This document shows, piece after piece, positions 8,095-17,187 of a stretch of 64,000 bases of DNA. Positions within the stretch are counted from its first letter, which is position 1. Each line of letters begins with the position of its first letter. The notes under the pieces are model-generated. The model saw only the letters and a list, made by a program, of their open reading frames with translations. It searched no databases and was not told the origin of the DNA. The position numbers and the translations under genes are program-made. Source of the stretch: Streptomyces sp. I6 (GTDB lineage Bacteria > Actinomycetota > Actinomycetes > Streptomycetales > Streptomycetaceae). Location: positions 3,914,501 through 3,978,500 of the forward strand of contig RHDP01000001.1 in assembly GCA_003725745.1 (NCBI GenBank), given 5' to 3'.

Positions 8095-8619
8095 ATGGCT
8101 CTGGAATTCTCGCTCGATCCGCCCGTCGGCCCCGTGCTCCGCGACGGGATCCTGGGGCTCTGGACCGATGTGAGCAATGCGGACGGGGCCGTGGGGTTCG
8201 TACCGCCGGTCAGCCCGGAGGACGTCCGGCCCGAACTGGTACGGCACCTGGTCGCGATGGCCGAGGGGCGGGCGCGGCTGCTCGTCGGGCGGGACGCGGA
8301 CGGCGAGGTCGCCGCCGCGGCGTTCCTCACGTACAACGCGCACCGGCTGATGCGCCACTGGATCTGGCTCTACACCGTGATGGTGCATCCCCGGCACCAG
8401 GGCAGGGGCTACGGCCGGCAGCTGCTCGCCGCCGCCGCCGACGCCGCCCGCGGGATGAGCGGTATCAGCGCGATACGGCTCACCTGCCGCGGCGGCGCGG
8501 GCCTGGAGCGGTTCTACGCCTCGTGCGGCTACAAGGAGGTCGGGCGGGTGCCGGACGCGATCCGCGTCTCCGAAGGCGACTACCGCGACGACATCACCAT
8601 GCTGCTCCCGCTGGTGTGA
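8095..8619 (+). CDS. GNAT family N-acetyltransferase
   Basis: A 174-residue acetyltransferase. Acetyl-CoA motif A is VMVHPRHQGRGYGRQLLAAA (about residues 98-117), followed by ISAIRLTCRGGAGLERFYASCGYKEVGRVPD, the usual motif B. The substrate is unknown. TATCGT (8083-8088) is six bases before the ATG and there is no Shine-Dalgarno, so a leaderless mRNA is likely. The 200 bp upstream are GC-rich imperfect GTCCG/CGTCC repeats without a gene. Confidence 0.85.
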   Translation: MALEFSLDPPVGPVLRDGILGLWTDVSNADGAVGFVPPVSPEDVRPELVRHLVAMAEGRARLLVGRDADGEVAAAAFLTYNAHRLMRHWIWLYTVMVHPRHQGRGYGRQLLAAAADAARGMSGISAIRLTCRGGAGLERFYASCGYKEVGRVPDAIRVSEGDYRDDITMLLPLV

Positions 8620-8724
8620 TCTGCCCCGGGTGCGGTCCGGGGCGGAGGGGCCGGAGCCGCCTGAATGAGCAGAACCGGGACATGCTTCACTGGACGGGCG
8701 ACTCAGAGAAGGAAAGGGGCCGTC

Positions 8725-9015
8725 GTGTCCGACAGCAAGACGAGCGCCACGCTCCGGTACACCCTCATGCGGTTCGGCGTCTTCGCCGGCTGCTTCCTCG
8801 TCCTGTGGGGGCTGGTGTACCTGCGCGTACTGCCGCGCGGCCTCGGTGACTCCAACCTGCTGTGGGTCCTCGTGCTGTCCGTCCTCGTCTCGGCGCCGCT
8901 GAGCCTGGTGCTGCTGCGCCGCCAGCGCGAGGCGATGTCCGAGCAGATCGTCACCAAGGTCGACCGGGCCAAGACGCGGCTGGAGGCCAACCGCACGCGC
9001 GAGGACGTCCAGTAG
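8725..9015 (+). CDS. DUF4229 family small membrane protein
   Basis: A 96-residue protein with two membrane helices (MRFGVFAGCFLVLWGLVYL and LLWVLVLSVLVSAPLSLVLL) and a basic, charged C-terminal tail (RRQREAMSEQIVTKVDRAKTRLEANR). This is the actinobacterial DUF4229 layout. It starts at GTG 8725, with GAAAGGGG at 8712-8719. The upstream open frame is not conserved in character. Function unknown. Confidence 0.7.
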   Translation: MSDSKTSATLRYTLMRFGVFAGCFLVLWGLVYLRVLPRGLGDSNLLWVLVLSVLVSAPLSLVLLRRQREAMSEQIVTKVDRAKTRLEANRTREDVQ

Positions 9016-9082
9016 CGCACCAAGCCGTCCGCCGGCTCCACCGGCGTAAGTGAGCTTCGTCACAACCGGCTTCGTCTACCTT

Positions 9083-9124
9083 GCCGCCCCGGCAGGGGAG
9101 CGCACGCTCCCCTGCCGGGGCGGC
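9083..9124. terminator. perfect 20-bp stem terminator
   Basis: Arms 9083-9102 and 9105-9124 are exact reverse complements (GCCGCCCCGGCAGGGGAGCG and its complement) separated by CA. It lies 67 bp after the DUF4229 stop. Confidence 0.85.
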
Positions 9125-9168
9125 GCCGTTTCCGGACATCCATGGCGTGATCGTGGCCCAAAGTGCGG

Positions 9169-9185
9169 CTTTGAGGGTCTCAAAG
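9169..9185. promoter_or_regulatory. 7-7 inverted repeat, candidate operator of the symporter gene
   Basis: CTTTGAGGGTCTCAAAG has perfect 7-bp arms and a 3-bp centre. It is less GC-rich than its surroundings and about 10 bp upstream of GTTAGCGTATGG, a possible -10 region. The remaining 9186-9521 stretch has no clear gene, only a weak leader-peptide-like frame at 9238. Confidence 0.45.
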
Positions 9186-9521
9186 TTCAGGTGTTAGCGT
9201 ATGGCCCATGACGACAGCAGTGTGCCCTCGGACGGTCATGAGCCCCCCGCTCGTGACGCGGCTGCACGTCGGCCTGCGCCTCCCTCTCGCACCGCACCGC
9301 GCCGGTGCCGGGGCGCCCCCGGCATGTCCGCGGCCTGTCGCCACCCCGCCCGTCGCCGCTCGGTCTGACGCGGCCTCGCAGGGCGGCCCTCCCGAGCGCA
9401 CGGGCGCCGCACTCGCGTCCCCCTGTTCGATCTTCCCGATTTCCCTGATTCCTCCCGATTCACCGATTCGCTGTATCCCCCGATTCACCGTTTCCCCGAT
9501 ACGCCTCACCGGAGCGTGCCC

Positions 9522-10853
9522 GTGTCCGCGAACTCCGCGACGCCCACCCGGCCCAGCCGAATGCCGAAGGTCCCCTTCTGGGCCCAGATCGTCGCCGGTC
9601 TGGTCGCCGGCGTCCTGCTCGGCTGGCTGGCCCGCAGCCAGGACGTCACCTGGCTGCGCACCACCCTGGAGCAGATCGGCGACATCTTCGTCCAGCTGCT
9701 GAAGCTGGCCGTCGCCCCGCTCGTCTTCTTCGCGATCCTGGTGTCGATCACCAATCTGCGGAAGGTCAACAACGCCGCACGGCTGGCCGGCCGCACGCTG
9801 CTGTGGTTCATGCTCACCTCGCTGATCGCCGTGGCGATCGGCCTCACGATCGGCCTGCTCACCAACCCCGGTGCGGGCACCGGCCTCACGCCGAAGGACG
9901 GCGAGAAGCCGGAGAAGGCCGGCTCCTGGATCGACTTCCTCACCGGCATCGTGCCCACGGACGTCATCACGCCGTTCACCGAGCTGAACGTTCTGCAGAT
10001 CGTCTTCATGGCCGCCGTCGCCGGTGCCGCCGCCCTCAAGCTCGGTGACCGGGCCCAGCCGATCCTCGCCTTCAGCGAGTCCGTGCTCGAGCTGCTCCAG
10101 AAGGCCCTGTGGTGGGTCATCCGGCTCGCTCCGATCGGCACCGTCGGCCTCATCGGCTACGCGATCGCCGACTACGGCTGGGACCTCATCGGCAAGTACG
10201 CCACCTTCACGGCCGATGTCTACATCGGCTGCGCGCTGGTCCTGTTCGGCGTGTACCCGCTGCTGCTGGCGACCGTCGCCAAGGTCAACCCCCTGCAGTT
10301 CTTCAAGGGTGCCTGGCCGGCCATCCAGCTCGCCTTCGTGTCGCGCTCCTCGGTCGGCACCATGCCGGTCACCCAGAAGGTCACCGAGCGACTCGGCGTC
10401 CCGAAGGAGTACACCTCGTTCGCCGTGCCGTTCGGCGCGACGACCAAGATGGACGGCTGCGCCGCCGTCTACCCGGCGCTCGCCGCGATCTTCATCGCGC
10501 AGATCTTCGATGTCCCGCTCGGTGTGCAGGACTACGTGCTGATCGCCTTCGTCTCGGTCGTCGGATCCGCGGCCACCGCGGGGCTCACCGGGGCGACGGT
10601 CATGCTGACGCTGACCCTCTCCACGCTGGGTCTCCCGCTGGAGGGCGTGGGCCTGCTGATGGCGATCGACCCGATCCTGGACATGATGAGGACCGCGACC
10701 AACGTCGCCGGCCAGGCCGTCGTGCCGGTGATCGTCGCCGCTCGCGAGCGGATCCTCGACCGCGACGCGTACGACTCGGCGTCGGCGTCCCCGGTGGACG
10801 AGGGCGGGGCGCCCGAGCCCGGGCAGCAGGAGCCCGTCCCCGCGGCCGTGTGA
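9522..10853 (+). CDS. dicarboxylate/amino acid:cation symporter (DAACS family)
   Basis: A 443-residue transporter of the GltP/DctA type, moving C4-dicarboxylates or acidic amino acids with protons or sodium. Eight membrane helices and two re-entrant loops are evident. The serine-rich hairpin is FVSRSSVGTMPVTQ (about residue 275), and the helix-7 motif is FGATTKMDGCAAVYPALAAIF, where KMDG replaces the usual NMDG. The substrate-binding helix 8 is ATAGLTGATVMLTLTLS. The GTG at 9522 has GGAG at 9511-9514; the GTG at 9516 is too close to it. A long leader with an inverted repeat precedes it. Confidence 0.9.
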   Translation: MSANSATPTRPSRMPKVPFWAQIVAGLVAGVLLGWLARSQDVTWLRTTLEQIGDIFVQLLKLAVAPLVFFAILVSITNLRKVNNAARLAGRTLLWFMLTSLIAVAIGLTIGLLTNPGAGTGLTPKDGEKPEKAGSWIDFLTGIVPTDVITPFTELNVLQIVFMAAVAGAAALKLGDRAQPILAFSESVLELLQKALWWVIRLAPIGTVGLIGYAIADYGWDLIGKYATFTADVYIGCALVLFGVYPLLLATVAKVNPLQFFKGAWPAIQLAFVSRSSVGTMPVTQKVTERLGVPKEYTSFAVPFGATTKMDGCAAVYPALAAIFIAQIFDVPLGVQDYVLIAFVSVVGSAATAGLTGATVMLTLTLSTLGLPLEGVGLLMAIDPILDMMRTATNVAGQAVVPVIVAARERILDRDAYDSASASPVDEGGAPEPGQQEPVPAAV

Positions 10854-10987
10854 CGCGTCACCGCCGGGCGGAGGACGAGGCGGAGCGGCCGTTCCGGCGT
10901 GCCGCCGGTGCGGACCCGAGGGGCCGGCCGCGCTTCGCCTAGACTGGGTAGATCGTCTTTTTCGTCCGGATTCGGGAGATATGCGCC

Positions 10988-11062
10988 ATGTCGAAGCGAG
11001 GCAACAAGCGGCGGGCCAGGAAGAAGAGGAAGGCGAACCACGGCAAGCGCCCCAACGCCTGA
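10988..11062 (+). CDS. ribosomal protein bL37 (24 aa)
   Basis: A 24-codon gene coding for a very basic peptide (MSKRGNKRRARKKRKANHGK, then RPNA). The pattern KRG-x-KR-x-R-x3-KANHGKRPNA matches bL37, the small actinobacterial protein first seen in mycobacterial 50S subunits. GGGAGAT at 10974-10980 is a good ribosome-binding site, TAGACT at 10939-10944 is a -10 candidate, and a double hairpin terminator follows. It is therefore a monocistronic unit. It is too short for usual ORF cutoffs. Confidence 0.85.
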   Translation: MSKRGNKRRARKKRKANHGKRPNA

Positions 11063-11101
11063 CCGTCCCCCCCGATCGCTTCCAGACCCGTCCGTTCCCG
11101 A

Positions 11102-11175
11102 CGCCGGACCGCCACCGCCGGTCCGGCGCAGACCACCCGAGGACCGGTCCGCGCATCCCGCGGACCGGTCCTCGG
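11102..11175 (+). terminator. two consecutive hairpins after bL37
   Basis: First hairpin: CGCCGGACC (11102-11110) with GGTCCGGCG (11120-11128). Second hairpin: 17-bp perfect arms 11137-11153 and 11159-11175 around a 5-nt loop. They separate bL37 from the TetR gene. Confidence 0.8.
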
Positions 11176-11249
11176 CCTGTGCGCCCGGCGGAGGGCCTTA
11201 GGCTTACCGGACAAGAGTTCGGTGGCCGTTGGCCGGGAGGGCATCTGAC

Positions 11250-11897
11250 GTGGGTGGGGCCGGTGGGAGCAGGCGGATGCCGCGTGCCGTGCGGGAGCAG
11301 CAGATGCTCGACGCCGCGGTGCGGACGTTCGGGCAGCGGGGGTACCGGCCGGCGTCGATGGACGAGATCGCCGAGCTGGCGGGGGTGTCCAAGCCGCTGG
11401 TCTACCTCTATCTGAACTCCAAGGAGGAGCTCTTCACCGCCTGTATCCGGCGGGAGTCCGCGGCGCTGGCCGCGGCCGTACGGGCGGCGGTGGACCCGGG
11501 GCTTCCGGCGGACCGCCAGCTGTGGGAGGGCCTGACCGCGTTCTTCCGGCACACGAACGAGCACCCGGACGCCTGGGCCGTACTGCACCGGCAGGCCCGT
11601 ACGCACGGCGAGCCGTTCGCGGCCGAGGTGGCCGTGCTGCGGGAAGAGATCGTCGCGCTGGTGACGGGGCTGATCGGGGAGGCGGCGCGAGAGATCCACG
11701 GGTCCGGCGAACTCGCCGCCAGGGAAGCGGCGGGACTGGCGCAGGCGCTCGTCGGGGCGGCGGAGTCGCTGGCCGGTTGGGCGAACGAGACCCCGGGCGT
11801 CTGTGCGAGGGAGGCGGCGTCGACGCTGATGAACTTCGCGTGGCAGGGCCTGGGGAAGCTGATGCAGGGTGAACGCTGGACGCCGTCCGCCCGATGA
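11250..11897 (+). CDS. TetR/AcrR family transcriptional regulator
   Basis: A 215-residue TetR repressor. The N-terminal HTH reads REQQMLDAAVRTFGQRGYRP, then SMDEIAELAGVSKPLVYLYL and NSKEELFTACI (about residues 15-60). The C-terminal ligand domain is all-helical and poorly conserved, with ATP-like Ala/Glu/Arg-rich helices. The GTG at 11250 has GGGAGGG at 11235-11241. TAGGCT at 11199-11204 is a likely -10. Its target is unknown; no divergently transcribed gene adjoins it. Confidence 0.85.
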   Translation: MGGAGGSRRMPRAVREQQMLDAAVRTFGQRGYRPASMDEIAELAGVSKPLVYLYLNSKEELFTACIRRESAALAAAVRAAVDPGLPADRQLWEGLTAFFRHTNEHPDAWAVLHRQARTHGEPFAAEVAVLREEIVALVTGLIGEAAREIHGSGELAAREAAGLAQALVGAAESLAGWANETPGVCAREAASTLMNFAWQGLGKLMQGERWTPSAR

Positions 11898-12060
11898 GGT
11901 GTCCCCGGCCCGTCGCGGCCGGTCCCCCGCGGGCCGGCCCCGCGTGTGGCGTCCGCCCCGCGAGGCCGGGTACGGCTGCGGACGGGGGCGGACGGGCCAC
12001 GGCCTCCGGACCGGCCGGGCGGCGCGGCCACGGCGTCCGGACCGGCCGGTTCGCGGCCCG

Positions 12061-12458
12061 TCAGCCCCGCCTGAGCCGCCACTCCCGGACGACCTCGTCC
12101 GCGTCGTAGGGCCTGCGCCCGAGCGGCGGGCCCGGGGGCGGCATCAGGAGCATCTTGGTGATCTTCTCGTTGATCTCCGTGACGATCCGGCGCACCGCGG
12201 CCTCCGAGGGTGCGCGGTGGGCCTTCTCCAGCGCGTCCTCGGCCTCCTTGCGCAGGGCGAGGGCGGGGGCAGCACGGCGATGCCTTCCTGGTGCATCTTG
12301 CCCTTGACCCACCAGAGTTCGTCGTAGGGTGCCAGGTCGTCGGGCAGGGGCTTGCCGAGGCCCGGCAGGTCCTCGAACTCGCCGCGGTCCCTCGCGTCGC
12401 GGATCTGCTTGTCGACCCACGATTCGAAGCCGATGCCCGGGGGCTTTCGCTCGGTCAT
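12061..12458 (-). CDS. DUF1992 (DnaJ subfamily C member 28-like) protein, frameshifted as sequenced
   Basis: The N-terminal half (MTERKPPGIGFESWVDKQIR, then DARDRGEFEDLPGLGKPLPDDLAPYDELWWVKGKM) and C-terminal half (LALRKEAEDALEKAHRAPSEA, then VRRIVTEINEKITKMLL) are two parts of one DUF1992 protein in different frames. One missing G in the G5 run at 12265-12269 explains the break. Restored, it would be about 132 residues, a usual length. The family is found fused to or beside DnaJ domains, but its role is unclear. The ATG is at 12458. Confidence 0.75.
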
Positions 12459-12784
12459 GGCTTCCAGGGTACGGACACGGGGCAGGCCGGTCAGGGCTCC
12501 GGGACAGGGGAGAACCGCGCTGACAGGAGAGCGGACGGGCAGGGACCGGGACCGGATCCGGCCGCTCCGGCACCGGGCGGATCGTGTCCGCGGGCGACAC
12601 CTGTGCGCGGGGTCCCGGCATCTGTTCCGGGAGGCGTGAGACGTCCGGGGGAGGCTTTCTTTTCCGCTCCTGTTCACCGTCTTTTCCGCAGTGGTTTCCT
12701 TTTCCGTTTTTACTCTCCGGTTTTCGGCCGTTCGGGTGGCGAATGCGGCTGCCGGCCGGTTTCCGGCGGTGTTCCGGAAGGGCA
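12459..12784. other. intergenic stretch without a recognised gene
   Basis: Between the DUF1992 start and the cold-shock terminator. It contains GC-rich sequence and a comparatively T-rich part (12655-12740), but no ORF with conserved protein features on either strand. Confidence 0.6.
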
Positions 12785-12822
12785 GGAGCCCCGTCCCGTA
12801 CGCGATGTACGGGCGGGGCTCC
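12785..12822 (-). terminator. terminator of the cold-shock gene
   Basis: GGAGCCCCG and CCCGTAC on the left pair with GTACGGG and CGGGGCTCC on the right, with one bulged T and a 5-nt loop. It is 43 nt downstream of the csp stop. Confidence 0.8.
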
Positions 12823-12864
12823 TTGGGTACTGCTAAGTCGTGCGCGATCGCCGACCCGGTCGCA

Positions 12865-13068
12865 TCAGGCCGGGGTGACGTTCTCCGCCTGCGGGCCCTT
12901 CGGGCCCTGGGTGACGTCGAAGTTCACGACCTGGTTCTCCTCGAGGGAGCGGAAGCCGGTCGCGTTGATCGCGGAGTAGTGGACGAAGACATCCGGGCCG
13001 CCGCCGTCCTGGGCGATGAAGCCGAAGCCCTTTTCAGCGTTGAACCACTTCACGGTTCCGGTAGCCAT
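12865..13068 (-). CDS. cold-shock protein (CspA/ScoF family)
   Basis: A 67-residue single cold-shock domain that binds single-stranded nucleic acid. RNP1 is KGFGFI and RNP2 is VFVHY; it begins [20 protein letters not shown] and ends [16 protein letters not shown], typical of Streptomyces Csp proteins. The start is the ATG at 13068, with AAGGAGGGC just upstream. The in-frame extension to 13113 is leader. A long structured 5' leader and a strong terminator define a single-gene unit. Confidence 0.95.
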   Translation of the reverse strand: MATGTVKWFNAEKGFGFIAQDGGGPDVFVHYSAINATGFRSLEENQVVNFDVTQGPKGPQAENVTPA

Positions 13069-13133
13069 AAGCCCTCCTTGGGCCAAAGGGTTGCCCTGCT
13101 CCAGAACCTGCAAACAAGTCTGAAAACTACAAA

Positions 13134-13161
13134 AGCCTGCGGGTCACATGCTCCGCAGGCT
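13134..13161 (-). promoter_or_regulatory. hairpin in the cold-shock mRNA leader
   Basis: AGCCTGCGG (13134-13142) and CCGCAGGCT (13153-13161) are perfect 9-bp arms around a 10-nt loop, about 65 nt upstream of the csp start in a region much less GC-rich than its surroundings. It may fold differently with temperature, as other csp leaders do (inference). A minus-strand TAGGCT at about 13204-13199 is a -10 candidate. Confidence 0.5.
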
Positions 13162-13326
13162 CTGCACTGCAAGGGAAACCAAACTGCAACTTGCGTTGAG
13201 CCTAGCACGCACGGTGTTCAGATGGGTAGAGGGAAAGATCACGTCACTCGGACGTTTGATGCAGCCTTGACATGCTGACGCTCTCGGGCGCGGTGCCCCG
13301 GCCATTCGAAGGCGGGTCCCCCGGTC

Positions 13327-14235
<909 letters not shown>

Positions 14236-14253
14236 CCCCCGTCGCCGCCGGCC

Positions 14254-14319
14254 GGCCCCTGCCCCGCAGCGGTCCCGGCCCCTGCCCCGGCAGCGGTCCT
14301 GCCCCTGCCTCGGGAGCGG
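14254..14319 (+). repeat. three imperfect ~22-bp tandem repeats
   Basis: Units starting near 14254, 14277 and 14300 share GCCCCTGCCCCG-CAGCGGTCC, degenerating in the third copy. They occupy the spacer after mqnA. TAGGCT at 14387-14392 is a likely -10 for mqnC. Confidence 0.6.
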
Positions 14320-14440
14320 GGGCCTGCCGGGCCCTCTCCCGGAGCACCGCCGAGGTGCCCCCGAGGGGCGGTCACACGCCCTGCCGTAGGCTGGCACGGT
14401 CCGGCAACGCCCTGCTCCACCACCGAAAGGCGACACCCCG

Positions 14441-15640
14441 GTGACCCAGAAGGCCGACCTCCAGTCCGTCCTGGACCGCGCCGCCGAGGGCGGGCGGATC
14501 ACCCCCGAAGAGGCGCTCGGCCTCTACCGCTCCGCGCCGCTGCACGCGCTGGGCGCCGCCGCGGACGCCGTGCGCCGCCGCCGCTACGCGGGCACCGAGC
14601 ACATCGCGACGTACATCATCGAGCGCAACATCAACTACACCAACGTCTGCGTGACGGCCTGCAAGTTCTGCGCCTTCTACGCGCCGCCCAAGGACACCGC
14701 CAAGGGCTGGACCCGCGACCTCGACGACATCCTGCGGCGCTGCGCCGAGACGGTCGAGCTCGGCGGTACGCAGATCATGTTCCAGGGCGGTCACCACCCG
14801 GACTACGGCGTCGAGTACTACGAGAAGCACTTCTCCGCGATCAAGAAGGAGTTCCCGCAGCTGGTCATCCACTCCCTCGGCGCGTCCGAGGTGGAGCACA
14901 TGGCCAGGATCTCGGGAGTGTCCGTGGAGGAGGCCGTCCGGCGCATCAGCGCGGCCGGCCTGGACTCCTTCGCGGGCGCCGGCGCCGAACTGCTGCCGGA
15001 GCGGCCCCGCAAGGCGATCGCCCCGCTGAAGGAGTCCGGCGAGCGCTGGCTGGACATCATGGAGACGGCGCACGGGCTCGGTGTGGAGTCGACGTCCACG
15101 ATGCTCATGGGCACCGGTGAGACCAACGCCGAGCGCATCGAGCACCTGCGGATGATCCGCGACGTACAGGACCGTACGGGCGGTTTCCGGGCCTTCATCC
15201 CGTACACGTACCAGCCCGAGAACAACCATCTCAAGGGCCGGACCCAGGCGACGATCTTCGAGTACCTGCGGATGATCGCGATCGCCCGGCTCTTCTTCGA
15301 CAACGTCGCCCACATCCAGGGCTCCTGGCTGACCACGGGCAAGGAGGTCGGCCAGCTGTCGCTGCACTACGGCGCGGACGACCTCGGCTCGGTCATGCTG
15401 GAGGAGAACGTGGTCTCCTCGGCGGGAGCGAGGCACCGCTCCAACCGGCAGGAGATCATCGACCTGATCCGCCGCGCGGACCGGGTCCCGGCGCAGCGGA
15501 CGACGACGTACGAGCACATCGTCGTGCACGACGACCCGGCGAACGACCCGGCCGACGACCGCGTCGTGTCGCACATCTCCTCGACGGCGATCGAGGGCGG
15601 CACCGCGCACCCGGAGCTGAAGCTGCTCAACGCCAACTGA
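14441..15640 (+). CDS. mqnC: cyclic dehypoxanthinyl futalosine synthase MqnC (radical SAM)
   Basis: A 399-residue radical SAM enzyme that cyclises dehypoxanthine futalosine into the spiro naphthalenone skeleton. The 4Fe-4S motif is C-x3-C-x2-C in VCVTACKFCAFY (about residues 70-80). Family segments include GGTQIMFQGGHHPDYGVEYY and DSFAGAGAELLPERPRKAI. Compared with MqnE at 6732, the sequence is clearly the MqnC paralogue. The GTG start has GAAAGG ten bases upstream. The next gene begins seven bases after the stop, which indicates coexpression. Confidence 0.95.
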   Translation: MTQKADLQSVLDRAAEGGRITPEEALGLYRSAPLHALGAAADAVRRRRYAGTEHIATYIIERNINYTNVCVTACKFCAFYAPPKDTAKGWTRDLDDILRRCAETVELGGTQIMFQGGHHPDYGVEYYEKHFSAIKKEFPQLVIHSLGASEVEHMARISGVSVEEAVRRISAAGLDSFAGAGAELLPERPRKAIAPLKESGERWLDIMETAHGLGVESTSTMLMGTGETNAERIEHLRMIRDVQDRTGGFRAFIPYTYQPENNHLKGRTQATIFEYLRMIAIARLFFDNVAHIQGSWLTTGKEVGQLSLHYGADDLGSVMLEENVVSSAGARHRSNRQEIIDLIRRADRVPAQRTTTYEHIVVHDDPANDPADDRVVSHISSTAIEGGTAHPELKLLNAN

Positions 15641-15647
15641 CCGCACC

Positions 15648-16301
15648 GTGCTGACGATCCACGCGGCGGACCTGCTGCTGCCCGGCGGCCGGGAGGCGCC
15701 CGTGCCGGGCGGCGCGGTCGCCGTCCTGGGAAGCGGGATCGCCGCCGTGGGCCCCTACGGGGAGGTGGCCGCCGCGCATCCGCGGGCGCGGGTCCGGCGA
15801 TGGCCCGGCGTGCTGACTCCGGGCCTGTGCAACCCGTACGGACCCGAGCTGCTGGAGCGGGCCTACCACCCCGACCCGCGCGAGGCGGACGAGCTGGGCA
15901 CGGAGCCGCTCACCGGTCCCGCGCTCACCGCGCTGGAGATGACGGACGCCCGGTGGGGAGCCAGCGCGCGGCGCGGCGCCCAGCGGATGCTCGCGCACGG
16001 CACGGTGGCGGTGGCCGGCGACTTCCGGCGCCGCGCGGTCCTGGACGCGGTGACCCGGGCCGGGCTCGGCCGGGAGGAGCGCTTCACGGAGCCGGAAGGA
16101 CGGCCGTCCCTGGATCCGTTCGCGGGCCGGCCGGTGGCCGAGGCGTTCCTGGCGCCACTGGGCCCCGGGGGCGCGGGCGCGGACTTCGCCGTGTTCGACG
16201 TGCCTCCGGGCGGCGACCCGTTCGCCGCCCTGCACGAGCACGGCGCCCGCAGCTGCGTCGCCACCGTCCTCGGGGGCCGGCTGGTGTACCGGCGGCGCTG
16301 A
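15648..16301 (+). CDS. truncated amidohydrolase-like protein (MqnX/HutI composite domain), non-catalytic
   Basis: A 217-residue protein. Its N-terminal beta sandwich and C-terminal strand (ADFAVFDVPPGGDP, then VATVLGGRLVYRRR) are the two halves of the composite domain that flank the barrel in imidazolonepropionase and aminofutalosine deaminase (MqnX). The barrel itself is almost entirely missing. Where the metal-binding HxH would follow 'PGLVDxH', the sequence reads TPGLCNPYGPELLERAYHPD, with no HxH pair. It starts with GTG seven bases after mqnC. It is probably an expressed non-enzymatic relic or accessory of the pathway (inference). Futalosine hydrolase MqnB and MqnD are not nearby. Confidence 0.65.
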   Translation: MLTIHAADLLLPGGREAPVPGGAVAVLGSGIAAVGPYGEVAAAHPRARVRRWPGVLTPGLCNPYGPELLERAYHPDPREADELGTEPLTGPALTALEMTDARWGASARRGAQRMLAHGTVAVAGDFRRRAVLDAVTRAGLGREERFTEPEGRPSLDPFAGRPVAEAFLAPLGPGGAGADFAVFDVPPGGDPFAALHEHGARSCVATVLGGRLVYRRR

Positions 16302-16413
16302 CGTCACCGGGCCAGGATCGGCGGGCACGCCCCCACCGGGACCGCCGCGGCGCTGACGTCACCGGGCCCGGCCCGGGACCCGCGGGCACGCCCCCACCGG
16401 GACCGCCGCGGCG
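16294..16413 (+). repeat. two-copy tandem repeat containing the 3' end of the preceding gene
   Basis: Unit 1 (about 16294-16348) and unit 2 (about 16349-16413) both begin GGCGCTGACGTCACCGGGCC and end in CACGCCCCCACCGGGACCGC, then CGC. The TGA of the preceding gene lies in unit 1, so the duplication took the last codon and stop with it. The middles differ by about ten bases. Confidence 0.85.
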
Positions 16414-16470
16414 CGCCTGAGACAATGGCCGGCGAACCGTCCGCACCCGACACAGCGAGGCCGAACGCCA

Positions 16471-17166
16471 GTGACCCGCGCATCCCTGGACAAGCAGCCG
16501 CACGAAGTCGCCTCGATGTTCGACGATGTCGCGGCGAACTACGACCTCACCAACGACGTGCTCTCGCTCGGCCAGGACCGCCGCTGGCGCAGGGAGGTCG
16601 CCGAGGCCGTCGGCGCGCGGCCCGCCGAGAGGGTCCTCGACCTGGCCGCCGGGACCGGCACGTCCTCGCTGCCGTTCACCCGCACCGGCGCGTACGTCGT
16701 GCCCTGCGACTTCTCCCTGGGCATGCTGCGCGAGGGCAAGCGGCGGCACCCGTGGCTGCCGCTGACCGCCGGCGACGCGACGAGGCTGCCCTTCCGGGAC
16801 GGCTCCTTCGACGCCGTGACGATCAGCTTCGGGCTGCGCAACGTCCAGGACACCGACCGGGCTCTGCGCGAGCTGCACCGCGTGACCAAGCCGGGCGGCC
16901 GCGTGGTCATCTGCGAGTTCTCGCACCCCACCTGGGCGCCCTTCCGGACCGTGTACGAGGAGTACCTGATGCGGGCGCTGCCGCCCGTCGCCCGCGCGGT
17001 GTCGTCCAACCCCGACGCGTACGTCTACCTCGCCGAGTCGATCCAGTCCTGGCCCGAGCAGGCGGACCTCGCCGCGATGCTCCAGAGGGCCGGCTGGTCG
17101 AAGGTGGCCTGGCGCAATCTGAGCGGCGGGATCGTCGCGCTGCACCGCGGCACCAAGTCCCGGTAA
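16471..17166 (+). CDS. mqnG: demethylmenaquinone methyltransferase (MqnG/MenG)
   Basis: A 231-residue class I SAM methyltransferase that adds the ring methyl in the last step to menaquinone. The SAM motif I is [12 protein letters not shown] (about residue 54). UbiE/MenG family signatures are [20 protein letters not shown] near the start and [11 protein letters not shown] and [17 protein letters not shown] further on. The start is GTG 16471. The frame open upstream to 16425 lies in the repeat region. Confidence 0.94.
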   Translation: MTRASLDKQPHEVASMFDDVAANYDLTNDVLSLGQDRRWRREVAEAVGARPAERVLDLAAGTGTSSLPFTRTGAYVVPCDFSLGMLREGKRRHPWLPLTAGDATRLPFRDGSFDAVTISFGLRNVQDTDRALRELHRVTKPGGRVVICEFSHPTWAPFRTVYEEYLMRALPPVARAVSSNPDAYVYLAESIQSWPEQADLAAMLQRAGWSKVAWRNLSGGIVALHRGTKSR

Positions 17167-17187
17167 GTCCCGGCGGCACCGCGCACC

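Noticed and set aside
9208-9702. Plus-strand open frame of 164 codons overlapping the symporter start
   Set aside because: It overlaps the symporter by 180 bp in another frame and its product is low-complexity; only a short leader-like start is of possible interest.
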